Source of the DNA: Sporosarcina oncorhynchi
GTDB lineage: Bacteria > Bacillota > Bacilli > Bacillales_A > Planococcaceae
Assembly: GCF_033304615.1 (NCBI RefSeq)
Contig: NZ_CP129118.1
Coordinates: 740,001-804,000 of the forward strand
Length of the DNA: 64,000 bases
Direction of reading: 5' to 3'
Shown: in pieces, positions 53,366-62,762 of the stretch
Position numbering within the stretch: position 1 is the first letter of the stretch
Layout of the letters: the number at the start of each line of letters is the position of its first letter
The notes under the pieces: generated by a model
What the model saw: only the letters and a program-made list of their open reading frames with translations
The model's database searches: none
Told to the model about the DNA's origin: nothing
Position numbers and translations under genes: made by a program

Positions 53366-55105
53366 TTGAAGCCGAATTCGAAGTTTACAACTAAGATTGT
53401 CGTCCTTGTCGCTTTAGTCATTGGTGCAGTAACTAGTGTTGGATGGTATATCTCGGGTACGCCTAAAGGTGAGAATGTGTCGTTTTCTGAATTTGAAAAA
53501 ACCATTCAAGCTCAGGCAGATCAAATGTTGGCTTTGAAAGAATCGGCTGACGGTACATTGTCTTTAATGACGCAAGATGGCTTGTACATCACTCAAGTCC
53601 GTCCACAAAGTCAGTTGGCGGAACAGTTAGTTGAAAAATATAATCTATCGTATAAATATGCGGATAGTGGGCAGTATGGCAGTTTAGTATTTGGCGGCTT
53701 GATTATTGCTGCGCTCATTACGCTGTTCATCCTCCACAGAAAAGGGAAGTTAGGGGCTGGCGTTTCTTCCATGAAAAACAGCGCATCGAAAGCGACGCCG
53801 CTTCCTACTATAACACTGGATGACATCGGTGGGCTTCCTGAAGAGATGAAGGAAGAGATTCACCAGACCTTGTCGATTATCAAAGATCCAAAACGTGCCA
53901 CACAAGTTGGTATTAAAGCGCCTAAAGGGATACTGTTGTATGGTCCACCCGGAACAGGTAAAACATTGCTCGCTCAAGCGATTGCGCAAGAGATCGGTGC
54001 CACATTCTATTCGTCAAGTGGATCTGCGTTCACAGAACTGTTTGTAGGAGTCGGTGCTTCGCGTGTTCGCACGTTATTCCAAAATGCTCGAAAACAGCGA
54101 CCTGCAGTCATTTTCATCGATGAAGTAGATGCGCTTGCTGGAAAACGTAAAGAGCATGGCGGAGAAGAGTCAGAGAAGACGTTGACAGAACTACTTGTCC
54201 AGTTGGATGGCGGCAATGACAATGATGGAATTCTGTTCATTGCTGCGACAAACCGAAAAGACATGCTGGATGAGGCATTCCTTCGCCCGGGGCGGATCGA
54301 TTATACATTTAATGTGCCTTTGCCTGATACAGGAGGACGTCGTGAAATCATCGATATTCATACAAAAGGGCGATTGTTGGCAGATGACGTATATGCTTCA
54401 CTTGATGTGTTAGCTGAAAGTACATCTGGATTTTCTGGTGCTGAATTAAGTGCTTTGTTTGAGACTGCAAGTAAACGGGCAATTCGTGATGGACGTGAAA
54501 AAATCGGTAAAAGTGACTTGGACTTTGCGATTGACCGAACGATACTGGGCAGTACATCAAGGGCGCTGAATGATATGGATACGAAAAGACGCGTAGCAAT
54601 CCATGAATCGGGTCATGCTTTACTTGCAGCACTGACGAAACCTGGTTCAGTCCGAAAAGCAACAATCATTCCAAGAGGCCAGGCGCTTGGCTATGTTGCG
54701 CCGATCCAAAAAGAACTCCACTTGCAGACAGCTAGTGAATTGATGGATCAATTAAGTATGATTCTTGCAGGTGGTGTCGCTGAACGAATGTATCTCGGTG
54801 AACATAGTATCGGGGTTAGCGGCGACGTGCAACAAGCGAAAGATATTATTGAGCGTATGGTCGATACCGGATTGCTACAGGACAGTTTCACGTTAACATT
54901 CAACAAAGGCGAAAAAGAGCTGAAGATGCAGGCGATTTTTGGTGTAGCGCTTCGTCAGACGGAAACGCTAATCCAGGAGAATGCCGCTCAGTTAGAAGAA
55001 CTCGTCGATGTGCTGTTCAGGAAAGAGACATTGGACGGTGCCGAAGTCCAGGAAATCGTAGATGGCGCAGGCGTGGAAAATCAGAAATTGGCTGTATTTA
55101 GCTAA
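53366..55105 (+). CDS. FtsH-like membrane AAA+ metalloprotease paralog
   Basis: A 579-residue protein with two N-terminal membrane segments (about 10-30 and 108-125) around a short external domain, then an AAA+ domain with Walker A G-P-P-G-T-G-K-T (193-200), Walker B I-F-I-D-E-V-D-A, and an SRH-type A-A-T-N-R..L-R-P-G-R-I-D. The C-terminal M41 peptidase part has H413-E-S-G-H417 and a later G-D as the third zinc ligand. It is shorter than housekeeping FtsH (about 640) and has HESGH instead of HEAGH and S-S-S-G-S-A-F-T-E-L at the pore loop, so it is a paralog. The start is TTG 53366, because the nearby ATG frame closes after two codons. It likely degrades membrane proteins. Confidence 0.85.
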   Translation: MKPNSKFTTKIVVLVALVIGAVTSVGWYISGTPKGENVSFSEFEKTIQAQADQMLALKESADGTLSLMTQDGLYITQVRPQSQLAEQLVEKYNLSYKYADSGQYGSLVFGGLIIAALITLFILHRKGKLGAGVSSMKNSASKATPLPTITLDDIGGLPEEMKEEIHQTLSIIKDPKRATQVGIKAPKGILLYGPPGTGKTLLAQAIAQEIGATFYSSSGSAFTELFVGVGASRVRTLFQNARKQRPAVIFIDEVDALAGKRKEHGGEESEKTLTELLVQLDGGNDNDGILFIAATNRKDMLDEAFLRPGRIDYTFNVPLPDTGGRREIIDIHTKGRLLADDVYASLDVLAESTSGFSGAELSALFETASKRAIRDGREKIGKSDLDFAIDRTILGSTSRALNDMDTKRRVAIHESGHALLAALTKPGSVRKATIIPRGQALGYVAPIQKELHLQTASELMDQLSMILAGGVAERMYLGEHSIGVSGDVQQAKDIIERMVDTGLLQDSFTLTFNKGEKELKMQAIFGVALRQTETLIQENAAQLEELVDVLFRKETLDGAEVQEIVDGAGVENQKLAVFS

Positions 55106-55214
55106 CCATATAGAAGTTGAAGGCACTTTCTTAACGTAAATAGTTGAGAAGGTGCTTTTTTGTCGCAACGAAACGCAACGTAATCCGTACCCCGTGAGAT
55201 ACGAACGCTGCAGT

Positions 55215-55550
55215 ACGATTTATGGGCGTTGCGACACGGTTTAAGGGCGCGGTGACAGGGTTTACGGGCGCGGTGACAGGGTTTACGGGCGCGGCGGCAG
55301 GGTTTACGGGCGCGGTGACACGATTTATGTGCGCGGCGGCAGGGTTTACGGGCGCGGCGGCGCGTTTTATGGGCGCAGCAGCACGATTTATGGGCGCATC
55401 AGCACGATTTATGGGCGCAGCAGCACGTTTTATGGGCGCAGCAGCACGGTTTACGGGCGCGGCAGCACGTTTTATGGGCGCGGCGGCACGTTTTACGAGC
55501 GCGGCGACACACTTTACGGGCGCGGCGGCAGTATTTAAAAACGCACGACC
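55215..55550 (+). repeat. Tandem array, family B, 16 units of 21 bp
   Basis: Sixteen 21-bp units with the core TTTACGGGCGCGG or TTTATGGGCGCAG, in opposite orientation to the 39229 array. The flanks (about 55160-55200 and 55563-55640) contain degenerate family A words on the reverse strand, such as CGTATCGAAACGTA, so the two families meet here. Frames of 115-169 codons on both strands are repeat artefacts with no ribosome binding site. Confidence 0.93.
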
Positions 55551-55865
55551 CGGTTGTATCGCAACATAACGCGCTCGTATCGAAACGTATCCGCGCCGTA
55601 TCACACCGTAACTCCCTTTGCTACGAAACATAACCCCCATGAATAATCAGCCTGCAACTTATCACACCCTATTCATAATAAAAAACACATCAAAAGCTAC
55701 ATGCTTAATTCGCGAATTATTGCAAAAAGTCGCATAGTCATTAAATGAACCCAATGATACGATGATATTGTAGTCTAAAAAACTACTAATCTTTTTAGAA
55801 GAGGAGAGGTTTGCTTATCCATGACGCACTGCACCATATTTCAAACTTGAAAGGAGATTGGTACC

Positions 55866-58800
55866 ATGCGAAGTAAGAGATGGAGAACGCGTTTGAATAG
55901 TTTCCTAGCTGTAGGTTTACTTGTAAGTATGATCATGCCGACGATTCCGGCGAGTGTTAAGGCTGAATCTACGGCAGCCGATTTAATTATTTCTGAATAC
56001 GTAGAAGGCAGTAGCTTTAACAAAGCGATTGAGTTATATAACGGGACAGGGCAAACGGTTGATTTACAAAATTATTCACTGGAGCTCTATACAAATGGAT
56101 CCGCGGCCGCAACTTCTAAACTTGGATTAGCAGGTTCGCTAGCTCAAGGAGAAACATTTGTTATATACCACCGGGACGCAGCAGCCGGTATTAAGCAAAA
56201 AGGGGATTTAGAGAACAGTAATATAACCAATTACAATGGCGATGACGCCCTTGTTCTCAAAAACACGAGCGGCATTATCGACTCGTTTGGACAAGTTGGA
56301 GCACGCAGTAATTGGGGAACGGACGTAACGCTCGTTCGTAAGCCCGGTATTGTTTCGGGGGATTCTATCTCAGACGATGCATTCAATCGGGATGATGAAT
56401 GGATTGTTTATCCGAAAGATACATTCGATCATTTAGGAACTCATGAAATGATCGATTCAAATCCAGGTGAACCTGGTGATCCGGCAATCATATCTATTGA
56501 AGAAGCCCGCTCCACTGATTTAGGAGAAACAGTCACAATTAAAGGCGTAGTTGCTGCGCAATTAAAGAATACAATTTCTATCCAGGATTCTACAGGGGGA
56601 ATCGCAGTACGCCCAACAAGTTTGGCAGTCTCTATCGGTGATGAAGTGACGTTGACCGGTACGCTTGTTGACTATCGTGGCTTATTGCAATTGGATGGAG
56701 CACAAGTGATAGACCGTACAAAGGATGTTGGGGAACCGCAGCCAAAAGTAATAACAGGAGCTGAAGTCGGGGAATCGCATGAATCGCAACTCGTGACTGT
56801 CCATAATGTCGTTCTCACAGATGTCCAAGCAGGCAGTGGTTGGGCAAATTATTTAGCGACAGACGGTCATGAATTTATTGTTCGCGATGAAGGGGCTTCA
56901 CTCGGACTCGTGGAAGGAACAACCTATGACAGCATTACGGGGATTGTTCAGCAATTCGATAATGACTATCAAATCATTCCACGTTCTACAGCAGATGTTG
57001 TTGTTGATAGTACGGTTGTGCAACGAGTAACTGCAAATCCGGGCAGTGGTACATTTGTTGGAAGTATCAACGTTACATTGACGACCGGAACACCCAATTC
57101 AACGATTCTTTTTACAGTGGATGGGTTAGACCCGATTGAAAATGGCGCAACGTATTCATCGCCAATCGACATTCATAAGGACGCGACTGTCAAAGCGGTC
57201 GTGAAAACGGATGACGGTCGTTATAGCGAAGTTTCAACCTTTACGTATACCATTACAGATAGCCTTCAAATCCATAATATTCAAGGAGAAGGTCATACAT
57301 CTCCTTTTGTGAATCAAGTTGTCGAAGGTGTCGAGGGAATTGTAACGTATAAATATGTGTTAAGCGGTTCGACGTATTATCATATCCAAACACCTGACAA
57401 CAAACGAGACGGCAATGTAAACACGTCAGAAGCAATCGTTCTTTATAGCGGAAAGGATACTTGGAACCTATCGATTGGTGACTTGGTTTCCGTTACAGGA
57501 ACAGTGAGTGAATATGCGATTGACGGATATGCAGATCGCCAAGAAACAGACTTGAAGACAACCCAAATTAGTGTACGTGATGATCGTGGCGGCAACGTCC
57601 AGATTCTTGAACGCAATGTTCCGCTACCAACACCATTCATCATTAATGAAGAAAACGTACCAAAAGATCAAATTGCGAGTCACCAGTTTTCAGAATTTGA
57701 TCCGACGAAGTTTGCGGCTGACTTCTGGGAAAGCCGAGAAGCGATGCTCGTACAAGTTGGTACTGTAAAAGCCGTTTCGCCGCAACAACATGGTGACTTG
57801 GTTACCGTTCTAGCGGACGCAGAAACAGAAACACTTAACGGTGGAATCCTGTTAAAAGAAAACGATCAAAATGCTAACCGTATTCAATTTAGATTAGAAC
57901 CTAACGGGCCAGCGCGAGATTTTGAAGTTGCAACTGGCGATTATTTTGCTGGACCTCTGACAGGTGTCGTCGGCTATTCATTCCAAAACTATAAAATTTA
58001 TACGTCTTTGGATGATATGAGGCAAGCGCATAGCGTTGGGGATGCGGAACCTGAAACGACAACTATCGTGAAATCGGAAGATAAGCTGACGATTGCTTCG
58101 TATAACTTGGAGAATTTCTCGAATAACAAAAAGACAACAACAGATGATAAGGCACGGAAATTGGCAAGGGCTTTTGCGACAGATATGCAAAGTCCGGACA
58201 TTATCGGCGTAACAGAAGTGCAGGACAATAACGGTCCGGATGCTGGTGATTCCAAGGCCAATCAAAGCTATGAGCGTCTCATTAAAGCAATTGCAGATGC
58301 AGGTGGTGCTCACTATGAATATGTCAATATCGATCCAGTAAACAATGCAGATGGAGGACAACCAAACGCAAATATCCGTGTTGGATTCCTCTATAATCCT
58401 GCGCGTGTTTCATTGACGGAAGGGATTCCGCATGGAGATGCCACAACTGCTGTTGGATATGAAAGCGGGAAGTTGACGCATAATCCTGGACGAATTGAAC
58501 CGAATGATGCTGCTTTCAACAGTAGCCGTAAACCATTGGCTGCGCAATTTGATTTCCAAGGGGAGTCAATTGTCGTCATTGCGAATCACTGGAATTCAAA
58601 GAATGGCGATACACCTGTATTCGGTGCTGTCCAGCCACCAGTCAATGGAAGCGAAGTTCAACGCAAGAAAATCGCGGAGATTGTTTATAACTTCGTTTCA
58701 GGCATCAAAGCGGATAATCCTGAAGCGAATATCGTGTCACTCGGTGATTTCAATGACTTCCAATTCGCTGAAAGTTTATTCATCCACGAAGGCGACTTAA

Positions 58801-60380
58801 TGACGAATATGATCAACCATGTCGATGAAGCAGATCGCTATTCCTATGTATTTCAAGGGAATTCACAAGTATTGGATCATATTCTCGTATCAAATAATTT
58901 GCTTGATCAAACTGAAATAGACATTTTGCACATCAATGCTGATTTTACTGATATGGCAGGCCGTGCAAGTGACCATGATCCTGTAATGGTACAAATTGGA
59001 TTTGACGCACCTAGTAGTTGGGAGCCTGTTCCAATCGGGAAAGAATATAACTTAATTGGAACGTACAAAAAACAACTAGTTGTTGCAGAGCCGAGTGTTG
59101 CTGTTTATATGGATGCACAATCATCACTAAAGGATGGACTATACCTGAAAGGGGATTATGCTGAACTTACAGGTGAAGGCTTTAAAACAAATCGCGTCAT
59201 TTTACAAGCGAAGAAAAGCGGTTTAGTTGTCCATATGAAAGGTACTGAAATGGGCAATGTAGTAGTTGAAGGTTCACACCCTCTCGAAATTAGAGGGGCT
59301 GAAGGTATACAGAAAATAACGTTTGTCAAAGGTGCAGACGCATCTAAGGTGGTTTTCTATAATTCTGCTGGTAAACGTATTTCAGTGCCAGCATTAAATA
59401 AGGCACCAGTCATCAGCAAACCAATTACAAACAAAATGGTCAAGATTGGGGAAACAATCTCTATCAATCTCGCAGAACATTTCAGTGACCCGGATGGCGA
59501 TACACTTACTTTCTCTTCAACAAAAGGGATTGTGGACCTTCATTCAGCTGTACTGAAATTGCAGTTGAAAGAGGGAAGTCATATTGTTGGTGTAACAGCT
59601 CGTGATGGAGAGAAATCCGTTACAACAACTTTCACTGTCACCGTAACGGATGAAATTGAAACTCCGTCAGATGACTATTATAAAGATGCGATCGGGAAAG
59701 AAGGGCAAGCGCTGAAAACGGCCCTTCACGGAATTATTTCGGATCATCGCAAACTTTCATACAGCCAAGTATGGGACGCATTGAAAGAAACGGATAGTGA
59801 TCCGAGCAATGCGAATAATGTCATCCTGTTCTACTCAGGAGAATCTCGTTCGAAAGATCGTAACGGTGGAAATGTCGGAGATTGGAATAGGGAGCATGTG
59901 TGGGCTAAATCGCACGGCGATTTCGGAACAAGCATTGGACCGGGAACGGATATCCATCATTTGCGTCCAACCGACGTCCAAGTAAACAGTGCACGTGGAA
60001 ACCTAGACTTTGATAATGGTGGTTCGGCTGTTAAAGGCTGTGACGGCTGCTACAAATCTGCGAATTCCTGGGAGCCGCCTAATCAGGTTAAGGGGGATGT
60101 TGCCCGGATGCTGTTCTATATGGCAACACGTTATGAAGCAGGGGATCGAGTGGATTTAGAGTTGAATGAATTACTGAATAACGGAAAGAATCCTTATCAC
60201 GGTAAACTATCCATCCTATTACAATGGCACGAGCAAGACCCAGTCGATGCGTTTGAAATGAACCGAAATAATCTCATTGAACAAATTCAAGGCAACCGGA
60301 ACCCGTTCATCGATTATCCGGAATGGGTACGCTCAATTTGGGCATATCCAACATCAGGAGAGTTAAGAAAAGCATCATAG
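55866..60380 (+). CDS. Secreted multidomain nuclease with two catalytic domains
   Basis: A 1504-residue exported protein. In order it has a signal peptide (1-32), a lamin-tail domain (about 35-150, D-L-I-I-S-E-Y-V-E-G-S-S), an OB-fold (about 215-345), a chitobiase-like C-terminal domain (about 390-460), another OB-fold (about 465-570), an endonuclease/exonuclease/phosphatase domain (about 745-1045, I-A-S-Y-N-L-E-N-F, S-L-G-D-F-N-D-F, S-D-H-D-P-V), an Ig/cadherin-like domain with D-P-D-G-D-T-L (about 1180-1265), and an endonuclease I domain (about 1275-1490) with W-N-R-E-H-V-W and D-I-H-H-L-R-P. It should digest extracellular DNA or RNA, probably to gain nucleotides or phosphate. AAAGGAG precedes the ATG. 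No SLH or sortase anchor is seen. Confidence 0.88.
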   Translation: MRSKRWRTRLNSFLAVGLLVSMIMPTIPASVKAESTAADLIISEYVEGSSFNKAIELYNGTGQTVDLQNYSLELYTNGSAAATSKLGLAGSLAQGETFVIYHRDAAAGIKQKGDLENSNITNYNGDDALVLKNTSGIIDSFGQVGARSNWGTDVTLVRKPGIVSGDSISDDAFNRDDEWIVYPKDTFDHLGTHEMIDSNPGEPGDPAIISIEEARSTDLGETVTIKGVVAAQLKNTISIQDSTGGIAVRPTSLAVSIGDEVTLTGTLVDYRGLLQLDGAQVIDRTKDVGEPQPKVITGAEVGESHESQLVTVHNVVLTDVQAGSGWANYLATDGHEFIVRDEGASLGLVEGTTYDSITGIVQQFDNDYQIIPRSTADVVVDSTVVQRVTANPGSGTFVGSINVTLTTGTPNSTILFTVDGLDPIENGATYSSPIDIHKDATVKAVVKTDDGRYSEVSTFTYTITDSLQIHNIQGEGHTSPFVNQVVEGVEGIVTYKYVLSGSTYYHIQTPDNKRDGNVNTSEAIVLYSGKDTWNLSIGDLVSVTGTVSEYAIDGYADRQETDLKTTQISVRDDRGGNVQILERNVPLPTPFIINEENVPKDQIASHQFSEFDPTKFAADFWESREAMLVQVGTVKAVSPQQHGDLVTVLADAETETLNGGILLKENDQNANRIQFRLEPNGPARDFEVATGDYFAGPLTGVVGYSFQNYKIYTSLDDMRQAHSVGDAEPETTTIVKSEDKLTIASYNLENFSNNKKTTTDDKARKLARAFATDMQSPDIIGVTEVQDNNGPDAGDSKANQSYERLIKAIADAGGAHYEYVNIDPVNNADGGQPNANIRVGFLYNPARVSLTEGIPHGDATTAVGYESGKLTHNPGRIEPNDAAFNSSRKPLAAQFDFQGESIVVIANHWNSKNGDTPVFGAVQPPVNGSEVQRKKIAEIVYNFVSGIKADNPEANIVSLGDFNDFQFAESLFIHEGDLMTNMINHVDEADRYSYVFQGNSQVLDHILVSNNLLDQTEIDILHINADFTDMAGRASDHDPVMVQIGFDAPSSWEPVPIGKEYNLIGTYKKQLVVAEPSVAVYMDAQSSLKDGLYLKGDYAELTGEGFKTNRVILQAKKSGLVVHMKGTEMGNVVVEGSHPLEIRGAEGIQKITFVKGADASKVVFYNSAGKRISVPALNKAPVISKPITNKMVKIGETISINLAEHFSDPDGDTLTFSSTKGIVDLHSAVLKLQLKEGSHIVGVTARDGEKSVTTTFTVTVTDEIETPSDDYYKDAIGKEGQALKTALHGIISDHRKLSYSQVWDALKETDSDPSNANNVILFYSGESRSKDRNGGNVGDWNREHVWAKSHGDFGTSIGPGTDIHHLRPTDVQVNSARGNLDFDNGGSAVKGCDGCYKSANSWEPPNQVKGDVARMLFYMATRYEAGDRVDLELNELLNNGKNPYHGKLSILLQWHEQDPVDAFEMNRNNLIEQIQGNRNPFIDYPEWVRSIWAYPTSGELRKAS

Positions 60381-60421
60381 AAAAATGGCCAGTGGCGTAA
60401 ATGCTACTGGCCATTTTTTTT
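60381..60421 (+). terminator. Terminator of the nuclease gene
   Basis: AAAATGGCCAGT pairs with ACTGGCCATTTT, followed by a long T-run. Confidence 0.93.
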
Positions 60422-60762
60422 GGAAATTATCAATTAACCTAGCAAGTTTACAATAATCTCGAATTCAAGCATCTCAAATTCAAGGCTTTTATCTGACAAA
60501 TTGATTCTTAAGTAATAAATGTCCAATTAATACATGCCATTGGACTAACTTTAGATAATGGGAAAGTACGTATTAAAATCTCTATATCCATTTATTGGTT
60601 TATCATGAACTTTTGACCCAGCGACAATCGACCTTGACCTAGTATGCAGAAATTGTCACGACTTTGACACTAATGCAGTGCGGTGCTATTAATTATGAAT
60701 AGCACAACGGTAAATAACTAGATTCATAGAGTCAATTTCTTGAGGATGAAAGAGGGTTTGGG
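60422..60762 (+). promoter_or_regulatory. Intergenic region and promoter of the cpa operon
   Basis: No gene in these 341 bases. TTGACA (60664-60669), 17-base spacer and TATTAA (60687-60692) form a good promoter. A perfect inverted repeat GTGCTATT-N7-AATAGCAC (60683-60705) covers the -10 and start region and is a candidate operator. Confidence 0.65.
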
Positions 60763-61557
60763 ATGCTAGAGGCAAAAAGGCGTGCTGCCATATTCTTAGT
60801 ATTAGCATTTATATTAGCGGCAGTGACAGGTTATCTTGTACTAGAAAAAGTGAAAGAGTTAAATGCAGAACTTGGTGGAATGACCTCCATCTATATTGCA
60901 AAAGGTTCCATTCCTTCCCGCTCTCAAATAGAGTTGTCGCAAGTGACGAAGATGGATATTCCGAATAAGTTTGTGACGGATAGTCATATCGTTTCCGAGA
61001 AGGATTTTGAACACCAGGTCTCAATTGTTCCATTAAATCCCGGTGATATCATTACAAAAAATATGATCAAACCGATTTCCAACTTACAAGATGCGAATAA
61101 TCGGCTAGTGACGATGTATCGCACCGATAAAGTCCAGTTTGATCAGGTCCTTACAGCATTGGATCGGGTAGATATCATTGTATCCACTAGCAATGACGGG
61201 AAGAAGAAGACGAAAGTGTTCATGAAAGATGTCCTAGTCGCATTTGCACAAGGAACGAATGATAATTTCTCAGGTATAGCAGTAGAAGTTACTGCAGAAG
61301 AAGCGCCAAATCTCATCCATATGCAACATTACGCAGATCATATACGGATTCTGAAAGCAAATGTCGGACAAGCATCTTCATTCGGCGATCAGTTGGATAC
61401 AGAACAGATGGATGAAAATTCCACTGTAAAAGAGCCGGAGGAGAAGTCAGAACCTGAATTAGAGAGCGAAGTTACTACTGAAAAAGGTAAAGAGAAGAAC
61501 GAGGCAGAAACCGAAGAAGAATCATCTGAAGAGACAACGGATGCGACGGATAAATAA
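60763..61557 (+). CDS. cpaB: Flp pilus assembly protein CpaB/RcpC (SAF domain)
   Basis: A 264-residue protein with an N-terminal membrane segment (about 8-28), a SAF domain (about 40-105, A-K-G-S-I-P-S-R-S-Q-I and L-N-P-G-D-I-I-T), an RcpC-type domain, and an acidic Glu/Thr/Ser tail of about 45 residues. CpaB is an envelope component of Tad/Flp pilus machines. It is the first gene of the operon, followed by cpaE- and cpaF-type genes. Confidence 0.85.
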   Translation: MLEAKRRAAIFLVLAFILAAVTGYLVLEKVKELNAELGGMTSIYIAKGSIPSRSQIELSQVTKMDIPNKFVTDSHIVSEKDFEHQVSIVPLNPGDIITKNMIKPISNLQDANNRLVTMYRTDKVQFDQVLTALDRVDIIVSTSNDGKKKTKVFMKDVLVAFAQGTNDNFSGIAVEVTAEEAPNLIHMQHYADHIRILKANVGQASSFGDQLDTEQMDENSTVKEPEEKSEPELESEVTTEKGKEKNEAETEEESSEETTDATDK

Positions 61558-61590
61558 ATGTGATCAGTCACTTATTGAAAGGTGAGGCCG

Positions 61591-62751
61591 GTGGAGAACA
61601 ACTTAAATATTATGATTGTGTCTGATGAAGAAGCACTCATGTCTCAATTGAAAACAATAGCCGAAACAAAAACAAGTCATGTAATCGGTGTCCGTTCAAA
61701 TGAAGCGATTAGAGAAATGAATAGAGAACTGGCACATATCGTCATTTTTGTTCAAACGGAAAATGATACATCTGTCGAAGTCGTACAAATGTTGAAAATT
61801 ATCAATTCAAATGCACTAATTCTATTCATCGCAAATGAAACAGACTTTACATTATTACGGAATATGACACGCGCAGGCGTCGATGAGTTTTTTGTGTTTC
61901 CGGATGAATCAAGTTTGTTCTCAAGTCGTTTCCCGAATATCGTAAAGAGTTATTCTGCGAAGAAAGTTGCGAATGAAGAAACAGTATCGACAACTTTTGG
62001 ACGCGGGCGAGGGAAGATCATTTCATTTTATAGTGGTAAAGGGGGAAGCGGTTGTTCGTTACTCGCATCGTCATTTGCTCAGACGATGAAACTGGAGTCG
62101 TCAGCAGAAGTCATTCTTATTGACTTGAACGGGCAATACGGTGGAGTGGAAACGTTGCTTTCCATAGAGTCGAATCGCTCATTAGCGGATTTGTTGCCAG
62201 TTATTGAAGAATTAAATGAAAGTCATATCCGAAACGTTGCACAAACAGAAGAGTTTTCAAAAATGGAAGTACTCATCAGCCCTTGTGATCCTGAAATCTT
62301 GGAGACGCTAAATGATGAATTCGTTGCTAAATTGCTAAGGACATGCAGGCGGTCATTCGATTATGTCGTTGTCGATTTGCCAACCGCTATCAATGAACTC
62401 GTCGTAACCGCGATGGAGGAGTCGGACAAAATCTACTATGTTCTAACACCAGATACACCGTCGTTGAAAATTATGAAACAATACGAGGAACTTTCTGAAA
62501 GACTCGGACTTGTTCTGACAAGCCGAATGGAAATTGCATTGAATAAACTATCGAAAGATTATGAAGTAAAACAAAAAGACTTGATAAATGTCCTACGCTA
62601 TCCTGTTATTGCTTCGATTAGACAGGATACAAAAGGACTGCAACCTTATGTTAACCAAGGACAACCAGTTCGCAAGCAAACAAATGAACGAAAAATTATC
62701 CCGTTTGCAAAAGATATTCGAAAGTTTGCCCGGCAAGTTGCAAAACAGTAG
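61591..62751 (+). CDS. cpaE: CpaE/TadZ-like MinD-family ATPase of the pilus machine
   Basis: A 386-residue protein with an N-terminal receiver-like domain lacking a clear phospho-site set (about 1-115, I-M-I-V-S-D-E-E) and a MinD/ParA domain (about 140-386). The P-loop reads G-K-G-G-S-G-C155-S: the deviant first Lys is kept but the usual Lys of GK(S/T) is Cys, so nucleotide binding may be weakened, as reported for some TadZ proteins. Later motifs D-L-N-G-Q-Y-G and V-V-D-L-P are present. The start is GTG 61591, with AAAGGTGAG 4 bases upstream; an earlier GTG at 61582 overlaps that site. It probably places the pilus machine at the cell pole. Confidence 0.85.
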   Translation: MENNLNIMIVSDEEALMSQLKTIAETKTSHVIGVRSNEAIREMNRELAHIVIFVQTENDTSVEVVQMLKIINSNALILFIANETDFTLLRNMTRAGVDEFFVFPDESSLFSSRFPNIVKSYSAKKVANEETVSTTFGRGRGKIISFYSGKGGSGCSLLASSFAQTMKLESSAEVILIDLNGQYGGVETLLSIESNRSLADLLPVIEELNESHIRNVAQTEEFSKMEVLISPCDPEILETLNDEFVAKLLRTCRRSFDYVVVDLPTAINELVVTAMEESDKIYYVLTPDTPSLKIMKQYEELSERLGLVLTSRMEIALNKLSKDYEVKQKDLINVLRYPVIASIRQDTKGLQPYVNQGQPVRKQTNERKIIPFAKDIRKFARQVAKQ

Positions 62752-62762
62752 GGGGGTGGTGA

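Noticed and set aside
55131..55640. Frames of 169 (minus) and 115 (plus) codons
   Set aside because: Low-complexity translation of the family B array; no ribosome binding site.
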